Below, piece after piece: positions 46,420 through 57,769 of a stretch of DNA of 64,000 nucleotides (the first letter of the stretch is position 1; the number at the start of each line of letters is the position of its first letter). The notes beneath the pieces are model-generated. The model saw only the letters and a list, made by a program, of their open reading frames with translations. It was not told the DNA's origin and made no database searches. The stretch spans positions 130,602,920-130,666,919 of the forward strand of contig OY986438.1 of NCBI GenBank assembly GCA_963920525.1, read 5' to 3'. Position numbers and translations under genes: made by a program. Source of the stretch: Dichetophora obliterata (Eukaryota > Arthropoda > Insecta > Diptera > Sciomyzidae).

Positions 46420-46421
46420 TA

Positions 46422-48037
46422 CAGTGGCTCACAACGAAAGTCGGGCAGGCATTTTTTAGCATTGGTTTCAGAAATGAAAATGTAAGAAGAATCTTTTAGT
46501 AAATATTTTTTTCAAAACGTTCTTTATTGGTGAGCAAAATTAAACAGAAACATAGTTAAAAAATTAGAACATAATGGTAAAACAAAATTAAATCAAACCA
46601 AAGCTTTAAAAACGAGCTCACATTGAAAGTCAGGCCGATAAGGAATACTATAATAATAAAACTAAGAATTTAATATTTTTTGCCAATCCTTTTTCTTATA
46701 TGACTGCCTGCAGCCTTTTTGAAATAAGTGCAACCAAATTTTTCAAAGCTTCAGCTCCAATCTGATTCCACTCTTCACTTAGGATACTTTTTTTTTAGGA
46801 CTAGATCTTTAGTTGCCCATCTCTGATACTGCACTCAGGGTTCAAGTTTATCTCATAGATGTTCTATAACATTTTAATCTGGGCCTTGTGAGGTTGTTTT
46901 TATGACATTTGGACAAATATTAAGTAAACAATTCTTTACCAAGAGCGTCGTATGTTTCAGGTCATTGTCTTGGTAAAACGTAAAATTGGCTGCAATTCCT
47001 TATTTACCCGCACTTTCTTTTACTTGCGCCATGAGAATGTCAAGGAACATATTTACCTTCAATAAATTTAATTCTTCAAACATCAGACGCAGCCCCAAAC
47101 CATGACTGATCCTTTACCATGCTTAATCGTATGTTAAGAAATTTTATTGCAAAATTCTTCATTCGGTTTTCGCATTCCATCTGAACCATTTAAATGAAAT
47201 AAACTCTCATTGGTAAACAAAACCTGCACTAAAAGTTTATTGTTTAAAAGTGCTAAGGATCCTAATGTTTTCTCTTTTATTAACCTTGCTCCAGAATAGA
47301 AAGTCTTTGGTCATCTGCTTATGCACGAAATTGGGGCGTTCTATTACATTTTTCTTTCTAATACAATGCTTTTTTCGTGCTACTCCTCAATTTAAACATT
47401 TTTTTCTCAAAACGCTTCAAATTGTTTCTGAGTGTACACTCTTTTTCAAATTGAGTTTTAACATGACCACTAGTTTTAGAGCAAATAAAAATGGTTCTTT
47501 TATTTAGTTAAGTTTATTTTTAGCTACTGTACGTTCTTTATTGCATATTCTCTTATCTAGTATATAATGCTTGATTACATCGTGCACTGTTGATTTACTT
47601 TTTAAGGCGATTTGTGAAATTTGTCGCTCGGAATTTCCTTTCAAATAATAATCAATCACGATCTGCCTTTTTCCGGCAGTGTTGATTGATTCACTTTTTG
47701 AAAAATGTTTATTTTTTTAAAGTTTTGCATTTGACTGAAGTTATTCCAACAGTAGTAAAAAGTTGTAAGCAGGAATAATGGTTTAAGGACCACAATTTAC
47801 ATTTTTTCTTTACTTGCCCGACTTTCAATATGAGCTCGTTTTTATAGGTTTGTTTCGATTTAAATTTGTTTCACCGTTATGTTGTAATTTTTTTATTATG
47901 TTTCTGTTTAACTTTGTTCACCAAAAAATAACGTTTTGAAAAAAATATATATTGGAATATTCTTCATATATTTTCATTTCTGAAATCAATACGAAAGTGC
48001 TAAGAAATGCCTGCCCGACTTTCGTTGTGAGCCACTG
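46422..48037 (-). mobile_element. Tc1-like transposon with long terminal inverted repeats, dead
   Basis: A 1,616-bp element between TA at 46420-46421 and 48038-48039. The termini start CAGTGGCTCACAACGAAAGT and pair over about 215 bases. The minus strand holds a decayed transposase. Its N-terminal helix-turn-helix (AGKRQIVIDYYLKGNSERQI) ends with STVHDVIKHYI. It continues with VLFTNESLFHLNGSDGMRKP, HGKGSVMVWGCV, YQDNDLKHT (second Asp) and an EEWNQIGAEALKNL..RLQAVI C-terminus near 46680. The first catalytic Asp of the FTDES motif is replaced by Asn. TAA/TGA stops and frameshifts are frequent. The motifs are those of DD34E Tc1-type transposases. Confidence 0.88.
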
Positions 48038-48039
48038 TA

Positions 48040-48668
48040 CAAAAAACCTACACTTTTAATGTATCATGCCATATTACTTTTGTTTGGCTCATAGAAAAAT
48101 CTTATAAATTTAAATAGTTTTAACTTTTCTCTTTCAAGATTTGATTAAGATAAATAGAAATGCTTTTTTGCTGCCTCAATGAGAAACAAGCATCTATTTG
48201 CTATAATTGATAACATCAAATTTCAATGAATTTGTTTTGAAATTCTTTGCAATGGTTCTTATTTAAATGAAAGCACTTTCTATCTCATGTGATTGTATCG
48301 TTCTGTGTACATTTTTTGTTTTTTAAGTCATATTGTTTTCTAAATTTTCTGAACACTGACTTTGATGCTTTGTATTGTAGAGTTGCGATATCATCCGATT
48401 GCTCGAAAAAATATTCACATAATCTATGCCAGTTGACGTTTCCGCAGGATGTCTGCTTTGCTTATATGTTTTTTTTTTTCACTGATGCTGATGGGCAATT
48501 ATTTTTATTTTCTTTTATTATTATATTTTGATATCATCTATTGTTTTTATAAGCTTTTATTTCAAATAGAGTTTCTTTATATGATCACGTTATATGTATA
48601 TGTATTTTAACATCCTTAGCAATATTAATATAAAATTAGTTCTTATAAATAATTACGAGATGTATGAC
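48040..48668. other. Unannotated AT-rich stretch
   Basis: No supported feature. Confidence 0.45.
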
Positions 48669-49010
48669 TTAGTGTTTGAATCTTAAATATGTAACATGTC
48701 TGATGCCAACATTTTTCAAAATAGAGCTGAAATTAATGGCACCATAGAATTGTAAATATGGGAGATGGACCACTATGTCTTTTGTGTGACAATTGAATTG
48801 AAAGCTTCTATTCAACATAAATTCGATCAAATTTTTGAAGTAATTTTGTACGTTTAGCCCTGTCTTTTTATATATCTTGTAATTTTTTACTGTAAATGTA
48901 TCCTTTCTATTCATTCTGTCTACTAACCTGTTAAACCTCTGTGAAACGTATACAATCGTGCATCCTGACATCGTTAAACAAGATTTTGTCTGCACGATTA
49001 TGCTGCTCAT
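48669..49010 (-). pseudogene. Protein-like frame, possible Penelope-type retroelement scrap
   Basis: A 113-residue open frame with balanced composition, unlike most frames here. It contains NYFKNLIEFMLNRSFQFN, then HLPYLQFYGAINFSSILKNV and GIRHVTYLRFKH. The order LPY, IxxILK, GI, basic-FK resembles the linker that precedes the GIY-YIG domain in Penelope-like elements, but the match is from memory and short. No catalytic motif is present. Confidence 0.3.
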
Positions 49011-50334
49011 TTTAATCGCATTCTAACATTTGTCTTTCTCACACACTACATTTGGACAATTTTTCCGTAAATCTGTTTTTATATTCCAACAGTTTGCCAC
49101 TTTTAATGCCCATTACTTACTCACAAGCTGTACAGCGTTGTGTTTTCTTAGGCTGACACTGCAAGGTTAAGGCAAGTCGTCAGAGCATGATTAAGTGGGA
49201 CTTTTTCAACACCCACCTGCAATAGTTTTGTTTTTTCATTAGGCTACTAAATTTCGATCAGGTAGGGACAGCGCTGCGCAAAATGAAACTACTTTTCTAA
49301 TCCTCTGTTATTTTTCATTTTGACCTAAAAGTTGGCGGGGGGAGAGGAGTTATAAACTTATATAATGTTATTTTCTTAAGGATGCATGAAATCCTAGCAG
49401 CAAATCCTTGCGTTTTTACCTTTATTTAGGTTTTCCATTTTTGTTTTAGTTTTCTCTTTTGAATGTTGAATGTTTGACTTTTGTTGAGTGTGGGTATCAC
49501 TTTTGTTCGTGCTCCACACATTTAACTTTATTCCGGCTCAGGTAACAACTTGTGAATTCCGTTCAGATTGTTGAGATTTCCAAAAGTTTTGCACGTTTTA
49601 ATTTAATACTTTTTGCTGTTTTTTTTTCTTTACTCTGTTGCTCTTTGTTTTGTATTATTTTTAGGAAATTTAAACAAAATTTTAACAAATCTAAAAGATA
49701 GTCAAGAGACGGGGAAAATAAAATGAAACAAAACCGTTTGAAAAGCAAACTGTTCCTAGGAAAAGTTTCTTTTGCTTAGAACGTAATATTATTATGTTCC
49801 ATCCTTTGTATTGCAAAGCATTAGTTACTGTGGAAGTTATATCGATGGAAAGTTTTCTTAGAATTCCATCTGAATTTGTTGAGTTCTGAATGGGGTCTGT
49901 AGTATTTCGAAGCTCACTGTAAGCTAAAGCAATTGTTTAAATATGCTCAGCAATAATTATTGAAATAATTTTAAAAAATGTATTTGTTCGTGAGAAAATA
50001 TTTAATGTTATGCAAGCCGGTAAGTCACTTCAGTGTAAAAGCTTTAAAAATATTCATTGGAAAAACCCAAATTGCGGATTGTCTTACAAGAAAATTGTAT
50101 TTTAGAAAATATACCTCTTAGAATTTTTACGGAGATCAAGCAATCTTTGCCTTTGAATAGAAGTTTTGATGTATAAGTGTTGTTAAAATGAATACAAAAG
50201 CATTTTTTCAATATTTCTATCACATGCGTGAGAAATACCTTGGCCTAACCTATGCACTATGGTTCTATTGACCAAATTTTGTTTTCAATACAGGAAGGCA
50301 TCACCACACATGAATGAAAATAGGTACTCAGGGG
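49011..50334. other. Unannotated stretch
   Basis: No gene or repeat boundary recognised. Confidence 0.45.
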
Positions 50335-50589
50335 TTTTTAAGGCTTCAAAATGGTGGATCTTATATGGCGCTATTAATTTTTAAATATCTTGTGACTTAT
50401 ATGAGCAAGGGTATTCCAGGATTTGAACAGACGCTGGTAAAGAATCTGATAATAAACAATTTAAATTCAAAATGAGGTATCCCAAATGGTAAAACAAATA
50501 GCAAATTTTTACAAAATCCAAACAAATTTCTTTCAAACAAACGAGCACACGTTTATTATTAATAAAGAAAATTAGGTGACGATTAGTGA

Positions 50590-50660
50590 ACAGCTGCGAT
50601 GGTCGAATGGATAAGCCCACTCACGCGGCCAAGGCTCAAGTCTCCGGATAATGGTTACTT
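50590..50660 (+). repeat. tRNA-like SINE head
   Basis: GCGATGGTCGAATGGATAAG (A-box region of a Leu/Ser-type tRNA) is followed by GGCTCAAGTCTCC (B-box-like). It does not fold into a complete tRNA that I can verify, and a downstream body is not evident. Confidence 0.45.
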
Positions 50661-51816
50661 TTCAATATAATTTAATGTTCATAATTATTTCACTTTAAAA
50701 ATATGCTAGATTTCAGCAAAAACTAATAAAAGTTTGCTATTCCAATTTATAATAACTTAGCAAATATTTGCTTGAATTAAGAACAAATTTACTTTTGCAG
50801 TTTATAATAACTTGGCAAAATTTTGCTGACATTTAATCAATAATTTAAGAAAATAGCTTCACAAAGTACCAATATTTAAACATACGCCTAAAGCTTAGTA
50901 TGCTGTAGAAGCTTGTAAATGATGTATGCTGTAAACTGAATATTTTAGAGGTTTTTGAAAACAATATATGCTAAACATTTTACAACTAAAGCTTAGTATG
51001 CTGTAGAAGCGAAAAAAGATCTTCCGTAAGAAATGCATTGCATATTTGACAGCGAAAAGGTATCGAAAAATTTTTTTTGTTGGTAAGTACGCTTTTGAAT
51101 CGAAAAATTTGTTCAATGCTGCCAAGTTCACAACCGTGATTGTAGACTTAAAATGTCAAAATTTCGCTGTCTTTTATATGTCCCTACATTTAATTGGCGT
51201 GGAAATTTGACATTCAACAATAATGTTCAACTTACACATTCAACAAACACATTTTGGTAAGTTTGTGTTAGTGTTGAGTCTACACAAAATTTTGCGTGTA
51301 GAATTAACGAGCGTGTGCTCGTTTTTTGAAAGAAATTCGTTTGGATTTTGTAAAAATTTGCTATTTGTTTTACCATATTGGATTCGTCATTTTGAATTTA
51401 AATTGTTTATTATCAGATTCTTAATCAGTGTTTGTTCAAATCCTGTACAACTTATGCTCATGTAAGTCATAAGATATTTAAAAATGAATAGCGCCATATT
51501 AGATCCACCATTTTGAAGCCTTAAAAATATAAAGCTACATGCTTAACTTAAAATTATGCATCATTTATTTTTTTTTAACAACTCTTAAAGTTATTAAAAT
51601 TTAAATTTAACTTGGCAAAATGGTGATTAAATGCCAGCAAAAATTAAGTTATAAACTTAATTATCATACTTGAAAACATTATATCTAGCATAATTATGAA
51701 GTGGCTGTAGCTGTGGCTAACTACAATACAAATTAAGCAAACCGTTTTCTCAGTGTATTGTGCTGCTGTGCCCAGTTGTTGTTCTTGTTGTTACTGATGT
51801 GTGTGTAAAATGTACA

Positions 51817-51905
51817 TCTATACTATTATATAAAAGGCTTCTCACGTATCTGCGACGACGCTAAACTTAAAAACTACAGAGCCGATTTTAGTAATTCTTT
51901 CACTA
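51817..51905 (+). mobile_element. Helitron-type 5' end, rest not identified
   Basis: After an A, TCTATACTATTATATAAAAG is nearly identical to the 5' end of the Helitron at 60640 (TCTATACGAATATATAAAAG). It continues with CTACAGAGCCGATTTTAGTA, which parallels the CCACTGGATCGATTAA segment there. No matching CTAG-type 3' end was found within the repeat complex. Confidence 0.6.
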
Positions 51906-52083
51906 ATATAAAGCTACATGCTTAACTTAAAATTATGCATCCTTTATTTTTTTTTAAACAACTGTTAAAGTTATTAAAATTTAAATTTATAAAGTAGCCA
52001 AAAAACCAAACATAAAAATCATTGCTTCATTAAATTGTTAGACACACAAGCAGCACAAAGCTTTATCTCTCTTTTCCTCTCCT

Positions 52084-52135
52084 ATAGTGTTTCTCATTGT
52101 TTCTCATTGTTTCTCATTGTTTCTCATTGTTTCTA
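52084..52135 (+). repeat. 10-bp microsatellite TTTCTCATTG, about 4.5 copies
   Basis: Four exact copies and a partial fifth. The flanking sequence (52136-52450) has protein-like open frames on both strands but no motif I recognise. Confidence 0.9.
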
Positions 52136-53059
52136 TTGCAGTGTCGGGTAGCTTGCACATTGACAAGGACACCTTTGAAAATGGCAAGAAGCCATGGAAG
52201 GATAATGGACGTCATCTGCTGTAGAGCTATGATCCCTCTCACACCTAATCTGAGTAGGGTCCACAGAGCAATCCAGAAAGCCAAATGTATCTAGAATTGC
52301 TGTAGAGTTTGAGATTGAAATCAATAATGATACATCCAGGTGGAATGTTGATTCGTTTGCATTGTTCAATTCGCATTCTTCAATTCCGATTTCAACAATT
52401 CTTCTTGCTGCTTGGTTCAAAATTATTTCCAAGTGATATTTTTGCAACTTTAATAGAAAAAAATGTCCCTTGTGGCCTGCGCTTTTCTTATTATTTTAAA
52501 TTTTGTTATATCAAGGATATATGTAACAGTTTTTGGCTTTACTTTTAAAGCTCAGTATGCAGTAGGAACGAAAATTTTTAGGCATTTAATTCTAAATGCA
52601 AAATTTTGTGTAGACTCAACACTAACACATACTTACCATAATGTGTTTGTTGAATGTGTAAGTTGAACATTATTGTTGAATTGCAAATTCCCACGCCAAT
52701 TAAATGTACGGACATATAAAAGACAGCGAAATTTTGACATTTTAAGTCTACAATCACGGTTGTGAACTTGGCAGCATTGAACAAATTTTTCGATTCGAAA
52801 GCGTACTAACCAACAAAAAGAAAAAAAAAATTCGATACCTTTTCGCTGTCAAATACGCAATGCATTTCTAACGGAAGATTTATTTTCGCTTCTACAGCAT
52901 ACTAAGCTTTAGTTGTAAAATGTTTTGCATATATTGTTTTCAAAAACCTCTAAAATATTCAGTTTACAGCATACATCATTTACAAGCTTCTACAGCATAC
53001 TAAACTTTAGGCGTATGTTTAAATATTGGTACTTTGTGAAGCTATTTTCTTAAATGAAT

Positions 53060-53885
53060 GCGGTTAACATCTATAAAAACAATGGTAACTTTAAAAACCG
53101 CAAAAATGGTGAGAACTACTGTATTCAGACAATTCTGTATATTTTAACTGCATACGTTTGTTTGTTTTAGCTTAATCCATTTAAAACCAGTGGTCTTTTT
53201 GAAAAATAAACTAGTGACTTTAGAATTTTCTGTACGCTAACGAAAAGTTGATAAATTTTAGCAGTCTATCAAATATGTGAATTTCCACTTTTGTCAACTT
53301 TACTCATTTTTTGCTATGGTTAGTTTAACCCAAAACACCCTGTCGTTACCATATGGCAACGCAAACACAAACAATTCATTCTGAAAATTTAAAAACAAAT
53401 TTACTCAGGGTGATTCGGCTTAAAGTTTTACCAGTAAATCAATTTTCAAGAAGATGAAGACAAAAAATTTTAAGGATTGAAAATATTAAAAATATAAATT
53501 TAATATATTTATTTTATTATAATATTTATTTATGTTTATATATTTGTATTTATTTATTATTAATATTGAGTGTTTATATTATAATAAATAATAATGTAAA
53601 ATATAAATAAAGATAAAAAATGGTGCAGTCAGTTTCGTAAGCTTTGTCATCAACTCCGAATGTAATTCGAAATAAAATCTGAATATATTTAATTTTTTTA
53701 TTATTTTTCGTTTTATATAATTTTTAAAGCAAATAATGTAAATGAACAAAAAAATAACAAAATGACAGTTAACGTTGTAGGCGATGTTTGCTTTATGACG
53801 CGTTTAGCTTTGAACATTCATTATTTTCCAAGTATTTACCTTAAATTGATTAAAAAGATGGATTGAAAACTGAACATACTTAAAA
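53060..53885. other. Unannotated, very AT-rich stretch
   Basis: 53480-53620 is almost pure A/T with ATTTATTTAT words. No gene. Confidence 0.45.
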
Positions 53886-54125
53886 GTATAAAACAGAAAA
53901 ACACATTTTAGGAACCGCCCTGGTGTTAAAAAACTATTTGAAATTTTTACATCAGATTATAAATCATCGAGCAGCGCATTTACAAAGAGTATAAAACAAA
54001 AACAAATTTTTAGGATCCACCATTATGTTAAAAAATTTTCAAATTCTAAAATAAGATTTGATTTGACACATTTTTAGGGTCAACACTAATGTCAAAAAAC
54101 TTTTTAAAATCCTAACATCAGTTTA
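53886..54125 (+). repeat. Degenerate tandem repeat, three units
   Basis: Units share AGTATAAAACA.AAA, ACATTTT.AGG..CC and TGTTAAAAAA.TTTT..AAAT words, at about 53886, 53990 and 54067. Non-coding. Confidence 0.65.
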
Positions 54126-54169
54126 CACTGTATCACACATTTGTTGCAGTTCCCATTTCTTAAGTCTTA

Positions 54170-54611
54170 GGCCTTTTCCACACTTGGTCAACGCAATTCC
54201 AACGCAACATCAACGCAACAGCGAAAAAGTTGAAAAGCAATGCAACTAGAAACCGAATGCATTCAGACTTGCTTCAAAAGTTATGCAACATGTGTAAGAC
54301 ATCTGAAAAAACATTAACAAATGAAATAAGTGGCATTATGCAAACGAACTTATTATAACATTAAAATAAAGAAGAACAATAAGACAATATTAATATATAG
54401 CGTACTGCATTACAAATTATTGAATTCACAAAATAAACAAACTGACGCAGCAAGTCGCCGATGAAAATTGCGGAAAGCTCCGTTGCGTTGAACAGGTTGA
54501 GAACGTGTCGAGAACTTGTTGAGTGCAAGTTGCTTAATCTGAAGGTTCCGGTATAAATATACAGGCTAGCAACTTGAGTTGGAGTTGCGTTGACCAATTG
54601 TGGAAAAGGCC
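54170..54611. mobile_element. PIF/Harbinger-type MITE, 442 bp
   Basis: Flanked by TTA on both sides (54167-54169 and 54612-54614). The ends are GGCCTTTTCCACACTTGGTC and, inverted, GGCCTTTTCCACAATTGGTC, with pairing continuing through AACGCAATTCCAACGCAAC. A 3-bp TTA duplication and GG-starting termini fit PIF/Harbinger. The interior has repeated AACGCAAC words and no protein. Confidence 0.82.
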
Positions 54612-54683
54612 TTAATTGCAATAAACATGCTCACGTATTATTTAAAGCAAATAATCAAATAAAAATAACAAAAACATTGTAAA

Positions 54684-54940
54684 GAAATTTCTACGTGTCA
54701 GAACCAGAGGCACACAGAGAGAGAGAGAGAGAGAAAAAGAGAGTTGTGCACTCTCCTACAAGTTTGTTAGTCTGGTCGAATCTCAATACTCGCACGCACA
54801 CACACAGTGCGATTTAACGAAATTTCTACGTGTCAGAAAGAGAGGCACAGAGAGAGAGATTGATAGAGAGAGGGAGAGAGAAAGAAATAGAGATTTGCGT
54901 ACTCTCCTACTTGTTTCTTAGGCTGTTCGAATCTCAATAC
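54684..54940 (+). repeat. 135-bp direct duplication with GA microsatellite
   Basis: GAAATTTCTACGTGTCAGAA occurs at 54684 and 54819. Each copy is followed by a GAGAGA run, ACTCTCCTAC and CGAATCTCAATAC. The GA runs differ in length. Confidence 0.85.
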
Positions 54941-54944
54941 AGAT

Positions 54945-56679
54945 AGACCTGTATAAAGTTTTATTGATTTTAATTCATCGGCTTAGGAGCGGTCGTAAGT
55001 GGATTAAAAACGTTAGTAACCATGATTAATAATTTTACATTTAACCCATTACCCGCGGGCCTTGCAATCTTACCCATGAAAATGCTTCTGCAGAATTGAT
55101 CATCTTTTAGGATTGTAACAGCTAAGTGGTTATTTTTTTGTTTGTTGCTTTAAGAAAACATAGAGCTTTAAATTGTTTTTGGAGTGTGTCAAGAAATTTT
55201 TACGTAAACTACTACATTGTCAAAGTCAAAAGTGATTAAGTTTAAAAATCAAAAAATGTGTGTTGATATCTATAATATGTTAAAAATTTTATAAATATTG
55301 AAAAAATGTAGAAGCTCTCTTAGCCAATTAACCAACTATACCTGCTATTTGATAGCAAATTCCTGTAATAAAACTATGCTGTTGTTGCAGCAGAATTTGT
55401 GCCCATTTAGAACACATTATCGACGGTTGGGTATTTTTATACCCAACTCATATCTCAACTACGATGAAAGCTACAAAGTTGAAATTTGATGTGGTAGCTC
55501 CTGTGATGAATATAAGAAAGTACATGTCTTTAAAATAAATATCAAAGCGTTTGGGAAAACCCCATTTGAAACGATATACAATTTTCACTGCTTACAAGAA
55601 AAAAATGTCTTTAATTTTTAGTAATACCAGTTGTACTTACTATAATTATTTGATACTATTTGATACTAACTAATGAAGAGTTTTTGCTGTCTTTATAATT
55701 AAAAATGTAGTATGTTTACTTTATAATTAAAAATAAAAACAATTAAATTTTTGCTACCTGAAAATTTCAGATTCGGCCACAAAATGTGGTCGATGTTACC
55801 ATGGTGCTATGTGTAAATTTTCAATTAACATTTCTACAGCAGTTAAGATGATCTGTATCTTTGGAATTCAATCATAAGGACAAACAAAAAGGAAATATAG
55901 CTATGAATCTTTGCAATTTATTTTAAGGATATGCGATGTATTATAGATAAACAACAAACAAAGTAGAGAAATACTCTTTATAACAGCAAAAGCTACAGCT
56001 TCAAACTGCAAAGGCTGTATGAGTGATTTTGGAGAAACGTTAAAATTAAACTTAAGCTTACTCGTGTATAGACAAAAATTTACACATAGGCACACACACA
56101 GACACACACATTTAGAAAAATTCTGACATTTAAAGACTCAAATTAAGTTTGCTTAAAATTATGGAATGTCTGTATAATAAATAACTCCGGAAAAAAAAAA
56201 CAAATTTTCTAAAGAATATTTCAAATAATATTTGTCAAAATATCAAAGCAAATTGTAAATCAGAATATTCATACATATATGTACATGTATGTTGCAAATT
56301 TTCTTGTGTATATTTGTTTGTTTATTTGTTTATTTTGTGTGAATTTTGCTAAAATTTGTTTTTACTTGAGTTGAAAATGGAAAGTAGCTTACTAAGAATG
56401 TGTGGATGTCAGTTTCTATGGAGCAAAATTAGCATTATTATTATGCAGATCAAGAGTAAAATTAAGCACACATACAATTATACAAAATCAACACATTCGC
56501 ATCTACTCACTCCACCTCACACACAAACATACTCACACATGAGCTTCTCTTCCGTACAAATATTTCATAATTTTTATTTTAATGAAATATAGCAAAACGA
56601 GATTATTTCTCACAACATTTACATATAGCATATACTCACACGATATAAACGATATGCACGATGTTGATCCTACCCAGTA
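54945..56679. other. Unannotated stretch
   Basis: No gene. A compact hairpin GGTTGGGTATTTTTATACCC lies at about 55426. CACACA and CTCACA runs lie near 56090 and 56500. Confidence 0.45.
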
Positions 56680-57545
56680 GTTCCAGTCTTGAAGAAATCT
56701 CAAATGAATCATGTACGATTTTTCTTGATCTTTGACGAAACATGCTGATTTGGCCATACATTTCATTGACGAAAATTTCATATAAATGTTCCAAATTCGT
56801 GCAAGACTCAATGCAGAAACGTTGGGATCAAGCGCGTCGGAAGCGGATTTCATCTGGGGGGGCAGTACAAATGGGGGGGCAGTACAAATGGTGGTGCAAA
56901 AAAAGTTCACCAAAATTTCTTCACATGAAACATGAAGAAGAGAGAAAGAAGAGGAAAATATATAATACAAAAATATTATCGTTGTAAAAAAACTGATATT
57001 TTGAATAACTTTTCCTTTTAAATTGTTTATCTAGCTAAAAAAGTGCGGGGGAAACTGCCCCCTTTTCCCCCCGCTTCCGACGCTAATGGTTGGGATTTAT
57101 CATGCACGAACCCAATATCGAAATATTGAGGAAGTTTCGTTAACGAAAAGTAGATGGAATATAAAGAAAATACGTCAAGGAATTAAAATTGAAACGTGCC
57201 TCTGGACCGAATTCATCGTCGTGCGATTTATTTGATAGGGGATAAAAATATTTCATCCTCTCTCAACTCTATTGGAAATCGACGTAATGTTGGTTTTGTA
57301 ATAGCCTGAAGCCACCGTATGTTTTCCAGGTCCACTCGGGCAGCTGTCTAAGCCCATTCCTTTACCATTGCCTTGATGCCACACAGAACCTCACGTTGTA
57401 GTGATAATTCGTTCTTTATTTTTACGACAAAGTTGTGGAACAGTCTCCCTGCGAGTGTGTTTTTCGTCAGTTTTAAGCTGTGCAAATTTAAAACAAATCT
57501 TCACCGAAACTGCTCCATCTTTTCAACCTCTAACTAACTATCACA
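56680..57545 (-). pseudogene. Unidentified degenerate coding-like region
   Basis: The minus strand from about 57525 reads MEQFR, a stop, then FVLNLHSLKLTKNTLAGRLF and HNFVVKIKNELSLQREVLCG, followed by IKAMVKEWA, a TAG, and TAARVDLENIRWLQAITKPT to a stop near 57230. The composition is strikingly protein-like. Further frames continue to 56680 (ALSLARIWNIYMKFSSMKCM), interrupted by the MITE at 56829-57088. I do not recognise the protein. It may be a decayed host gene, a duplicated gene fragment or a transposon gene. Confidence 0.35.
56829..57088. mobile_element. hAT-type MITE, 260 bp, with exact 8-bp duplication
   Basis: GTTGGGAT occurs directly at 56821-56828 and again at 57089-57096. The ends are CAAGCGCGTCGGAAGCGG and, inverted, CATTAGCGTCGGAAGCGG. 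The interior has G-rich GGGGGGGCAGT sequence and its C-rich counterpart, and no transposase. The exact octamer implies a relatively recent insertion. Confidence 0.88.
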
Positions 57546-57738
57546 TATCTTCCAAATCAACATAATGCTCATACATTTTTAAGAAAGGTGATGTTTCTTT
57601 CTAAAAAACAGAAACAGCGCTTTCACTCTACAAAACAGAAAAAAATTATACCAAATTGTCAAAATCAAACGAATTCGACAGCAATGGCAATGACACCTAA
57701 ACAGTGGTGTCAATGAATATTTAAATACTATCAAAAAC

Positions 57739-57767
57739 CATCGATAGTCAGTCCAAAACTATCGATA
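57739..57767. promoter_or_regulatory. Paired DRE-like motifs (TATCGATA)
   Basis: CATCGATA at 57739-57746 and TATCGATA at 57760-57767. The palindrome TATCGATA is the binding site of the fly factor DREF, common in promoters of housekeeping and replication genes. The pair lies about 200 bases upstream of the unidentified minus-strand frame. Short motifs occur by chance in AT-rich DNA, so function is speculative. Confidence 0.35.
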
Positions 57768-57769
57768 GT

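Larger units (their letters stand above)
50335..53055. repeat. Nested inverted and direct repeat complex
   Basis: Four repeat pairs interleave. (1) 50335-50560 is the inverse of 51297-51532 (AAACAAATAGCAAATTTTTA versus TAAAAATTTGCTATTTGTTT). (2) 50836-51307 is the inverse of 52585-53052 (GCTTAGTATGCTGTAGAAGC and TTGACAGCGAAAAGGTATCG, with inverses). (3) 51526-51600 and 51903-51985 are direct copies (AAGCTACATGCTTAACTTAA). (4) Pieces of the AGCAAA-rich family lie at 50690-50835 and 51605-51760. A tRNA-like head, a Helitron-type 5' end and a 10-bp microsatellite are embedded. Pair 2 alone forms a transposon-like structure of 2.2 kb with about 465-bp terminal repeats. No transposase is seen. Confidence 0.75.

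Noticed and set aside
52133..52447. 104-residue minus-strand frame within the repeat complex
   Set aside because: Composition is protein-like, but there is no recognised motif and the opposite strand is also open; kept only as a remark in the complex.
56533..56970. 145-residue minus-strand frame as one protein
   Set aside because: Part of it is MITE sequence (56829-57088), so the joined frame is accidental; only the flanking portion is discussed as degenerate coding sequence.
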